A DNA stretch of 5,739 nt from Desulfocicer vacuolatum DSM 3385 (GTDB lineage Bacteria > Desulfobacterota > Desulfobacteria > Desulfobacterales > SURF-7). Numbering within the stretch: position 1 is the stretch's first letter; every line of letters begins with the position of its first letter. The stretch spans positions 1-5,739 of the forward strand of contig CAMBQS010000242.1 in assembly GCA_945870015.1 (NCBI GenBank), read 5' to 3'. Below are positions 1 to 5,120 of this stretch, one piece after another. The notes under the pieces were generated by a model, which was not told the origin of the DNA, did no database searches, and was given only the letters and a program-made list of their open reading frames with translations. The position numbers were made by a program, and so were the translations under genes.

Positions 1-101
1 AGATGATCAATATGATTCAGTATCAGCATGCTTATTCCGTTGCTGCAAAACTGTTTTCCATCACAGATGAGATGATGAACACCTTGATCACTTCTTATTA
101 A
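1..101 (+). CDS. flgK: Flagellar hook-associated protein 1 (HAP1), C-terminal fragment
   Basis: Only the last 32 complete codons lie in the window, read in the frame beginning at base 3 and ending with TAA at 99-101. The peptide contains MINMIQYQHAYSVAAKLFSI followed by TDEMMNTLITSY. This matches the usual FlgK C-terminal helix, which has the pattern Y-Q-x-A-Y-x-x-A-A-K and then T-x-D-E-M-x-x-T-L-I. In characterised bacteria this helix packs against the N-terminal helix in the D0 core of the hook-filament junction. FlgK forms the first of the two junction rings, and FlgL, encoded immediately downstream, forms the second. The order flgK-flgL is the standard arrangement and supports the call. 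The start and all variable domains lie outside the window, so nothing can be said of its length. Confidence 0.9.
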   Translation, partial: MINMIQYQHAYSVAAKLFSITDEMMNTLITSY

Positions 102-147
102 GACAGGATCAACGCAATCATCATAAATAAATGGCGTTTTACCTTTT

Positions 148-182
148 AAACCGATGGAATTCATACAGACTTCCATCGGTTT
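148..182 (+). terminator. Perfect 12-bp hairpin between flgK and flgL; candidate weak terminator or attenuator
   Basis: AAACCGATGGAA (148-159) is exactly complementary to TTCCATCGGTTT (171-182), with an 11-nt loop. The 3' arm runs into only a short T run (TTTT at 180-183, then C), so termination is probably partial at best. It lies 46 nt after the flgK stop and 34 nt before the flgL start. It may lower flgL output relative to flgK, protect an mRNA end after processing, or present a GGA for CsrA binding (see findings). The pairing is seen directly; the role is inferred. Confidence 0.45.
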
Positions 183-216
183 TCAGGATTGACAAAAAAG
201 AAAGGTCATCAGCCAA

Positions 217-3200
217 ATGAGGGTACCCAATATCACATTATACGATACCATGAGGTTTCGGTTGGGAGATCTGACGGAGAAGTTGAAAAATATCAATGAA
301 GTTGTTACAACCGGCAAACAGATCAACAGGCTTTCGGATGATCCCATTGGTCTGTCCCAGGTTCTGGATCTTAAATCTTCCTTAAGCAACATCGATCAAT
401 TGGGAAAAAATATTGATGTGGGTAAAACCTGGCTTACGGGAGGGGAATCGGCGCTTTCAAATGTGAATGAACAGATTCTTTATGTGAAAAATATGGGGCT
501 GCAACTGGTCAATGCTTCCGCCAACACCTCCCAGAGAAGGGATGCAGTTGAAATTGTAGACGGCGTGATGCGCCAATTGCTGACCCTTGCAAACACCAAG
601 GTGAACGGAAGCTCCATATTTTCCGGTATTAAGACCGAAATATCCCCATTTTATTTCGATGATGAAGACAATCCCACGAAAGTTCTTTACCAGGGAAATG
701 ATATCCCATTTGAAATCAAATCCGATTCTACCGGCAACCTCGCGGTCGGGAGAAATGGTGAGGCTGTTTTCTGGGAAGACTATCTGAATGTTAATGAAAC
801 CAACAACCGGATCGACTTTATTGAAAAAAATCGGTACGGCGAAAACAATTATGAAAGAATCCTCACCGCCATTATTCCGGACGGGAAGTACACTCCCGAG
901 GGGCTTGCGGATATTGCCGAAAGCGCCATGAATCAGGCCTCTTCTGATAACGGGTTTGGGATCACTTACAGAATAGACTATGATTCATCAACCCGGCAAT
1001 ACATTATTCAGGAAGATGGATCAACTTCAGGATATTATGGGCTGGAACTGCTATGGGAGCCTGTAAATGGGCAGGGCATACCCAAAGTCCGGGGCATCAA
1101 CAGTGGTGAAGGGATCGCACTCGGCGATGTGAATATCTCTGTATTAAACAGTGATGCCCTGGTTCATTCAACACCCTATCCTCCCGGAACCAATCCCTTA
1201 AGGCTGACCTGGGATGGAAAAAATTCCTGGTCGGTTTCCGGTGATCCTGGCTATTCACTTCCGGCCAGCGTATCCGGCACAGCAGACCGAATCGAATTTG
1301 ACCTGGCCGGTGATGCCGAACCGGACATCTCCATCCAACTGGCCAACCCTGCGCCTGCTGCCGGGGCATACCTTGAATTTGATATCATCGCAGATATCGG
1401 AAAATACAGTATCGGTTCGGATATGGGGTTTACTTCCATTCAAACCTACTCGCCGATAACCAGCGATACGGCTTTCAATTCCATCAACAACATCACGATT
1501 GACCATACCAACAACCGTATTAATTTCCAGGAAGTGGATATCTATCTGGGTGCTGGTTCCGAATTGAGAGCCACCATTCCAGACGGTGATTACACGGATC
1601 CGGACGCCCTTGCTGCTGCCATTGAAACCGCTATGGAAACCGAATCTGCCGGCTATGGATACAATTTCGACTATTCTGTTTCCTATGATTCGGAAAACAG
1701 CCGATTTATTTTCAAGTCCGATGAATCCCGTCTGGAAGAGCTCCGGATTCTCTGGAACAGCGGTATCAACTCCGACATCAGCGCTGCATCGATTCTTGGG
1801 TTTGACCATACGGAAGATATTTCCGGAAGCTTTGGCGGCGACCTGATCGCAAACGGCTGGGATACGGGTGATACCATCAGCATCACCTTTGCCAGCGGAG
1901 AAGACACATCGACCTTTACCTGGCCCGTTGGGGCCGGGGATACAACCACTAGTCTGCTGGCCCTTATTGAAACACAACTCACAACCGATCTCGGTACAAA
2001 CGGCAGCTTTGCTGTAAATGGAAACAATATCGACTTTACAATGAACAACAGTGGACTGAGCATAACAACCATAACCGAGGTTGATGGATCCGGCTTAGGG
2101 AACAGCGCAACCGTATCTGTTTCCGGAAACACCGGAACCACATTGCGGCCATCCGGTACAACCTCTCTTACGGTTGGAGATACGGTTCGTTTTTTTGCTC
2201 CCCATGATGATATTATCACGTTTCCAGTCAGTGATGTTTACCTGCGACCCATCACAATCGACCATTCCAACAACTCAATCGATTTTCTGGAAGACACAGG
2301 TGTGGGAACTGTTGGCCCTCTTCAGGCGGTTATTCCATCCGGAAGCTATACGGAATATGAACTTGCCGCAGCGGTTGAAACCGCCATGGAAACCGTTTCC
2401 GCAGCCCAGGGAAATACCATCAACTATGACGTGTCCTACAATGGATCAAGATATACCATTCAGGAAGACACAGGTGCGCCTGCATTGAATGAGCTTTACC
2501 TTCTCTGGAATACCGGTCCGAATTCATCCACAAGTGCTGCCGGCACCCTGGGATATGACAATTCCGGTAATACAACCGGCAGTTTTGGTGGAGACCTGAT
2601 GACACTGAACTGGGACACTGGAGATACGATCGGGATTACATTCTCAACCACAGGCAATTCTTTAAACTACGCTCATCTGGTTACGGCAGGAGATACGACA
2701 ACATCCATTCTGACCGATCTCCGGGATCAGCTTGCCGGTGCCTTTGACACAGAAGGAACCTTTACCCTGAATGGAAGCAATATCGAATTTACCATGTGGA
2801 ATGAAATCCTTCAAATAAGCGGGATGACGGATGACAACGGTTCCGGAAGCGGCAACGATGCCCGGATGACTGTTTCCGGAAGCGGCGGAAGCACGATCAT
2901 GCCTACGTCCGGTGCAACCATAACTGTCGGTGATGACATTATTTTCTATGCACAGGACGATGATGTGACTCCGCTGACAACCTCCTTTTCCAGTGATCAT
3001 GATGTGGTTCTATTCACCATGGATGATACAAACAACACCATTGATTTTGAAGAATTCAATTCATCCGGAATCTCCATGGGTCAGCTTCATGCCACCATTG
3101 CAAACGGAAATTATACCAGCATGTCGGCCTTTGCTGCGGCAGTGGAGACCGCGCTGGAAACCGAGTCCACATCATCCGGTCATGGAATCGATTACCGTGT

Positions 3201-4080
3201 GAGTTATGACAGCGCAAACCGGCACTTTATCATTCAGGAAAACGGAACCGAGCTGAATGAACTATCCCTGCTGTGGAACAGCGGAGACAATACCCGAACC
3301 AGTGCAGCAACGGTTATGGGATTTGATACAACCACGGATGACCGGATCGTTTTTCCCGGGAGCGACAGCGAGGTTATCCGGATCACCATTGATGAAACAA
3401 ACAGCCTTATCGATTTCAAGGAGCTGACCGCCGGCCAGACTGCAGAGGAGGTTGAAGAGCTAACCGCCATCATTGAAAGCGGCGACTATACAAGCACTGC
3501 TGCCCTGGCTTCGGCTATTGAGACTGCGATGGAAAACGAATCCGCAGATTCCGGACACGGAATCGATTATGATGTGACCTATGATCCGGCAACGAAACGA
3601 TTTACAATCAAGGAAAGCAATGCTACCCTGGATGAGCTTCAGATTCTCTGGGATACCGGAACCAATGCCGCTACCAACGCTGCAGACACCTTTGGCTTCA
3701 CATCTGATAATGATACGGCCAGACCCATCAAAAGCGCCCAGGAGGTTGAATGGGGAATTTTTAAAACCCTGATGGATCTGAAGAACTATTTGCTTGCAGA
3801 TGATGTGGATGGTATTTCACGATCCATATCCCGTCTGGATACCGATTATGAATATATTAAAACAACCATTGCCGACACAGGAATCAAATACAACCGGCTT
3901 ACGATTAAAGAAAACATCATGAGCGATATCGATCTCAGTCTTACGGAAAGACGGTCCAACCTGGAAGAAGCCGATATTATTGAGGCCATAATGGAACTGA
4001 AGTCCCAACAGTTTGCTTATCAGGCAGCGCTTCAATCCACTGCCCAGATACTGCAGCTCAGCCTCATGGATTACCTGTAA
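217..4080 (+). CDS. flgL: Flagellar hook-associated protein 3 (HAP3), giant form with repeat insertion
   Basis: FlgL forms the ring between FlgK and the first flagellin subunits, outside the cell at the hook-filament junction. The N-terminus is typical: MRVPNITLYDTM at the start, G33-K-x-I-N-R-L-S-D-D-P43, then NTKVNGSSIFSG at 126-137. So is the C-terminus: SLTERRSNLEEADIIEAI around 1241-1258, ending QLSLMDYL. Both ends are the helices that build the D0/D1 core. Usual FlgL proteins are roughly 300-500 aa; this one is 1287 aa. Residues about 140-1170 are a beta-rich, Asp/Thr/Ser/Asn/Gly-rich insertion made of five A repeats and two B repeats, plus a unique segment (residues 305-391). The ATG at 217 is chosen because the protein then begins exactly like the family. 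A modest GAAAGG (200-205) lies 11 nt upstream. The frame is open throughout, with no sign of a frameshift. The insertion is probably displayed on the filament surface, and its function is unknown. Confidence 0.96.
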   Translation: MRVPNITLYDTMRFRLGDLTEKLKNINEVVTTGKQINRLSDDPIGLSQVLDLKSSLSNIDQLGKNIDVGKTWLTGGESALSNVNEQILYVKNMGLQLVNASANTSQRRDAVEIVDGVMRQLLTLANTKVNGSSIFSGIKTEISPFYFDDEDNPTKVLYQGNDIPFEIKSDSTGNLAVGRNGEAVFWEDYLNVNETNNRIDFIEKNRYGENNYERILTAIIPDGKYTPEGLADIAESAMNQASSDNGFGITYRIDYDSSTRQYIIQEDGSTSGYYGLELLWEPVNGQGIPKVRGINSGEGIALGDVNISVLNSDALVHSTPYPPGTNPLRLTWDGKNSWSVSGDPGYSLPASVSGTADRIEFDLAGDAEPDISIQLANPAPAAGAYLEFDIIADIGKYSIGSDMGFTSIQTYSPITSDTAFNSINNITIDHTNNRINFQEVDIYLGAGSELRATIPDGDYTDPDALAAAIETAMETESAGYGYNFDYSVSYDSENSRFIFKSDESRLEELRILWNSGINSDISAASILGFDHTEDISGSFGGDLIANGWDTGDTISITFASGEDTSTFTWPVGAGDTTTSLLALIETQLTTDLGTNGSFAVNGNNIDFTMNNSGLSITTITEVDGSGLGNSATVSVSGNTGTTLRPSGTTSLTVGDTVRFFAPHDDIITFPVSDVYLRPITIDHSNNSIDFLEDTGVGTVGPLQAVIPSGSYTEYELAAAVETAMETVSAAQGNTINYDVSYNGSRYTIQEDTGAPALNELYLLWNTGPNSSTSAAGTLGYDNSGNTTGSFGGDLMTLNWDTGDTIGITFSTTGNSLNYAHLVTAGDTTTSILTDLRDQLAGAFDTEGTFTLNGSNIEFTMWNEILQISGMTDDNGSGSGNDARMTVSGSGGSTIMPTSGATITVGDDIIFYAQDDDVTPLTTSFSSDHDVVLFTMDDTNNTIDFEEFNSSGISMGQLHATIANGNYTSMSAFAAAVETALETESTSSGHGIDYRVSYDSANRHFIIQENGTELNELSLLWNSGDNTRTSAATVMGFDTTTDDRIVFPGSDSEVIRITIDETNSLIDFKELTAGQTAEEVEELTAIIESGDYTSTAALASAIETAMENESADSGHGIDYDVTYDPATKRFTIKESNATLDELQILWDTGTNAATNAADTFGFTSDNDTARPIKSAQEVEWGIFKTLMDLKNYLLADDVDGISRSISRLDTDYEYIKTTIADTGIKYNRLTIKENIMSDIDLSLTERRSNLEEADIIEAIMELKSQQFAYQAALQSTAQILQLSLMDYL
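781..1107 (+). repeat. FlgL A repeat, copy A1 (divergent)
   Basis: Residues 189-297. It carries the A pattern: N-E-T-N-N-R-I-D-F, then T-A-I-I-P-D-G-K-Y-T, a helix-like segment with A-E-S-A-M, then Y-R-I-D-Y-D-S-x-x-R-Q-Y-I-I-Q-E-D and L-E-L-L-W. It lacks the terminal S-A-A-x-x-L-G-F-D of the other copies, so it is the most diverged one. It sits directly after the conserved N-terminal FlgL region. Confidence 0.75.
1129..1389 (+). other. FlgL unique beta-rich segment between A1 and A2
   Basis: Residues 305-391. This segment is neither A nor B. Marks include LRLTWDGKNSWSVSGDPGY, then R-I-E-F-D-L-A-G-D-A-E-P-D-I and G-A-Y-L-E-F-D-I-I. Alternating hydrophobic strands and G/D/P turns suggest a small beta domain. 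It is present once in this protein. I do not recognise a named family with certainty. Confidence 0.5.
1492..1830 (+). repeat. FlgL A repeat, copy A2
   Basis: Residues 426-538. The full pattern is present: ITIDHTNNRINF, ATIPDGDYT, AAAIETAMETES, Y-S-V-S-Y-D-S-x-x-S-R-F-I-F, L-E-E-L-R-I-L-W-N-S-G, and SAASILGFDHTED. It runs straight into B1 at F539. Confidence 0.85.
1831..2235 (+). repeat. FlgL B repeat, copy B1
   Basis: Residues 539-673. It begins FGGDLIANGWDTGDTISITF, followed by A-G-D-T-T-T-S-L-L, V-N-G-N-N-I-D-F-T-M, the S-V-S-G region, T-V-G-D-T-V-R-F-F-A and D-D-I-I-T-F-P-V-S-D. B1 and B2 align along their whole length. Confidence 0.85.
2251..2583 (+). repeat. FlgL A repeat, copy A3
   Basis: Residues 679-789. 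It shows ITIDHSNNSIDF, AVIPSGSYT, AAAVETAMETVS, YDVSYNGSRYTIQED, L-N-E-L-Y-L-L-W-N-T-G and SAAGTLGYDNSG. It starts 253 residues after the equivalent point of A2 and leads directly into B2. Confidence 0.85.
2584..3000 (+). repeat. FlgL B repeat, copy B2
   Basis: Residues 790-928. It begins FGGDLMTLNWDTGDTIGITF, then A-G-D-T-T-T-S-I-L, L-N-G-S-N-I-E-F-T-M, T-V-S-G-S-G-G-S-T and T-V-G-D-D-I-I-F-Y-A-Q-D-D-D. It matches B1 closely at its start and more loosely in the middle. Confidence 0.85.
3010..3342 (+). repeat. FlgL A repeat, copy A4
   Basis: Residues 932-1042. It shows MDDTNNTIDFEE, ATIANGNYT, AAAVETALETES, GHGIDYRVSYDSANRHFIIQ, L-N-E-L-S-L-L-W-N-S-G and SAATVMGFDTTTDD. It is followed by A5 without an intervening B domain. 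Confidence 0.85.
3382..3717 (+). repeat. FlgL A repeat, copy A5
   Basis: Residues 1056-1167. It shows ITIDETNSLIDFKE, AIIESGDYT, ASAIETAMENES, GHGIDYDVTYDPATKRFTIK, L-D-E-L-Q-I-L-W-D-T-G and AADTFGFTSDND. It starts 123 residues after the equivalent point of A4, and the conserved C-terminal FlgL helices begin a few residues after it. The GHGIDY motif shared with A4 makes those two copies look the closest pair. Confidence 0.85.
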
Positions 4081-4104
4081 AAAAAATCCCAAAAAAACCA
4101 TGCC

Positions 4105-4110
4105 AGGGAG
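4105..4110 (+). promoter_or_regulatory. csrA Shine-Dalgarno sequence containing a GGA
   Basis: AGGGAG lies 5 nt before the csrA ATG. It includes GGA, the core of CsrA sites, so CsrA could bind over its own ribosome-binding site. The ribosome-binding role is well supported; autoregulation is an inference. Confidence 0.6.
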
Positions 4111-4115
4111 AGCAT

Positions 4116-4358
4116 ATGCTTGTTTTGACAAGGAAGATCGGGGAGAGGATCAAAATCGGTGAGGAGGTTACCGTCCGCATACTGGAAGTCAGCAAAGGAA
4201 CCGTCAGAATCGGAATCGAAGCTCCCCAGGATGTAAAAATCTATCGTTATGAAATTTATGAAAAAATCCTGGAGGAAAACCTGAAAGCCTCCAAGGGAGC
4301 ATTTTCCGATATCGAAGAGGCAGCAAGCCTGTGGCGTCAAAAAGAAGATAAGGAGTAG
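4116..4358 (+). CDS. csrA: Carbon storage regulator CsrA (RsmA), translational repressor
   Basis: The 80-aa product begins MLVLTRKIGERIKIG and contains VRIGIEAPQDVKIYRYEIY (residues 30-48), both hallmarks of CsrA. CsrA is a homodimer that binds GGA motifs, often over ribosome-binding sites, and blocks translation; in flagellated bacteria flagellin mRNA is a common target. The RNA-contact residues L4, R6 and R44 are kept. Position 45, usually Glu in enterobacterial CsrA, is Tyr here. The start at 4116 is set by the family N-terminus and by AGGGAG at 4105-4110, 5 nt upstream. The C-terminal extension after about residue 60 is longer than in the 61-aa E. coli protein. Bacteria with FliW often have such extended tails, which help FliW binding. 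It lies 35 bp after flgL and is almost certainly co-transcribed with it and with fliW. Confidence 0.96.
   Translation: MLVLTRKIGERIKIGEEVTVRILEVSKGTVRIGIEAPQDVKIYRYEIYEKILEENLKASKGAFSDIEEAASLWRQKEDKE
4350..4355 (+). promoter_or_regulatory. fliW Shine-Dalgarno sequence, inside the end of csrA
   Basis: AAGGAG lies 7 nt before the TTG at 4363 and directly before the csrA stop codon (4356-4358). It decides in favour of the TTG start and implies translational coupling of csrA and fliW. Confidence 0.8.
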
Positions 4359-4362
4359 ACCA

Positions 4363-4833
4363 TTGAAATTCAATACCAGAAAGTTTGGCGAAATCGATAT
4401 ACCGGATGATAAAATCATTGCAATGCCTCTGGGCCTTCCCGGATTTCAGGGAAGAAATCGATTTGTTCTTCTGGAGAGAAAGGAAACAAGGCCATTCTGC
4501 TGGTACCAGAGTGTGGATGATCCAAATCTGGCACTAGTAATTATGAATCCTTTTTTATTCCATGCAGATTATGCCGTGGATATCGAGCCTGCAATCAAAG
4601 AGATGGAATGGAAAGGGGACGCCCTTGATAAAATGTCGGTCTATGTTGTTTTAACCTTTCATGATGAAGGGCCATACAGGATTACGGCCAACCTGATTGG
4701 ACCGATTATCATCAATACTCGAAAATGCGAAGCTGTCCAGTTGGTTATCCATGATTCTCCATACTCGCACAAGCACCCGGTCATGGAGCATCAGAAAATG
4801 GCCTTACATCCTGAAAATGCCGTTGGCCGGTAA
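4363..4833 (+). CDS. fliW: Flagellar assembly factor FliW, CsrA antagonist
   Basis: The 156-aa product shows the FliW signature in order: F8-G-E-I-D-I, then P22-L-G-L-P-G-F28, R33-F-V-L-L-E, then W47-Y-Q-S-V-D-D-P-N-L-A, N62-P-F-L-F, ANLIGPIIINT at 109-119 and DSPYSHKHPV at 131-140. In Bacillus subtilis and Campylobacter, FliW binds CsrA and relieves its repression of flagellin mRNA, while free flagellin titrates FliW. This couples flagellin synthesis to filament export. The length is close to the usual 130-160 aa. The start is TTG: the first in-frame ATG would be at residue 21 and would remove the conserved F-G-E-I strand, whereas the TTG has a good AAGGAG. Pairing with csrA (4-bp gap) supports the same partnership here. 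The tail after residue 140 is not conserved as far as I can tell. Confidence 0.96.
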   Translation: MKFNTRKFGEIDIPDDKIIAMPLGLPGFQGRNRFVLLERKETRPFCWYQSVDDPNLALVIMNPFLFHADYAVDIEPAIKEMEWKGDALDKMSVYVVLTFHDEGPYRITANLIGPIIINTRKCEAVQLVIHDSPYSHKHPVMEHQKMALHPENAVGR

Positions 4834-4972
4834 TTTTATTTATCGCCGACCTGATTGAAAAAAAGTAAAATGATCAACGGTTCCGGTTTTTCCCTGGAAT
4901 TCTGTAAAAATTTGTTTCCCCCGATTCATAACCTTATCAGAGACAATGAACAATTGTGAGATCTATTTTGGC
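4834..4972. other. Intergenic stretch between fliW and the 44-aa gene
   Basis: No convincing gene, terminator or promoter is visible here. The stretch is AT-rich with A and T runs. The only structure noted is ACAATGAACAATTGT (4943-4957), in which ACAAT and ATTGT are inverted around 5 nt and the second half also forms the 8-bp palindrome ACAATTGT. It lies 28 nt upstream of the next start and could be an operator, but this is weak evidence. Confidence 0.4.
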
Positions 4973-4983
4973 AAAGGAGGAGG
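4973..4983 (+). promoter_or_regulatory. Very strong Shine-Dalgarno sequence for the 44-aa gene
   Basis: AAAGGAGGAGG contains a full AAGGAGG (4974-4980), 5 nt before the ATG at 4986. It is the best ribosome-binding site in the window and the main reason to accept such a short gene. Confidence 0.8.
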
Positions 4984-4985
4984 AT

Positions 4986-5120
4986 ATGGGAGTATTATGG
5001 TTTGTCATTGGCATTTTTGTAGGTGGTTCAATCGGAACCCTTTTAATGGCCGCCGCATGTCTGGCAGCCCGATCCGATCATCTGAGACAGAAACAGATCT
5101 GGGAAGATCGGCTTTATTGA
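4986..5120 (+). CDS. Small single-span membrane protein, 44 aa, unknown function
   Basis: The reading frame starts at ATG 4986 and stops with TGA at 5118-5120. Residues 3-28 are hydrophobic, beginning VLWFVIGIFVGGSIGTLLMA, and form one transmembrane helix. The short tail (R29-S-D-H-L-R-Q-K-Q-I-W-E-D-R-L-Y44) is charged and rich in Arg/Lys, which by the positive-inside rule places it in the cytoplasm. G9, G13 and G17 give a glycine-zipper spacing of the kind used in helix-helix packing, and C25 lies near the inner end of the helix. The WF-x-x-G-x-F-V-G start followed by M-A is reminiscent of short proteins filed as DUF3789, but that is a recollection, not a search result. The gene begins 152 bp after fliW, so whether it belongs to the flagellar operon is open. 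Its last 7 bp overlap the convergent gene downstream. Confidence 0.65.
   Translation: MGVLWFVIGIFVGGSIGTLLMAAACLAARSDHLRQKQIWEDRLY

Noticed and set aside
128..157. TAAA followed by CCGAT, recalling a sigma-28 flagellar promoter
   Set aside because: The spacing is 18 instead of about 15, only part of the GCCGATAA box matches, and the match is within the hairpin arm.
189..194. TTGACA, a perfect sigma-70 -35 box just before flgL
   Set aside because: No -10 element lies 16-18 bp downstream; that position falls on the flgL start codon region.
1255..1977. A 240-aa open frame on the - strand within flgL
   Set aside because: It lies wholly inside the strongly supported flgL coding region, has no recognisable domain, and is explained by the codon bias of the sense strand.
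1683..2219. A 178-aa open frame on the - strand within flgL
   Set aside because: It is a shadow of the B1 repeat region. It shows low-complexity S/V/P-rich composition and no family motif.
4912..4940. TTGTTT with TATCAG 17 bp later as a promoter for the 44-aa gene
   Set aside because: Only three of six and four of six positions match the consensus, which is expected by chance in this AT-rich stretch.
4870..4959. A 29-codon frame beginning MINGSGFSLEF between fliW and the 44-aa gene
   Set aside because: There is no purine-rich ribosome-binding site with proper spacing and no hydrophobic or family pattern, so chance explains it.
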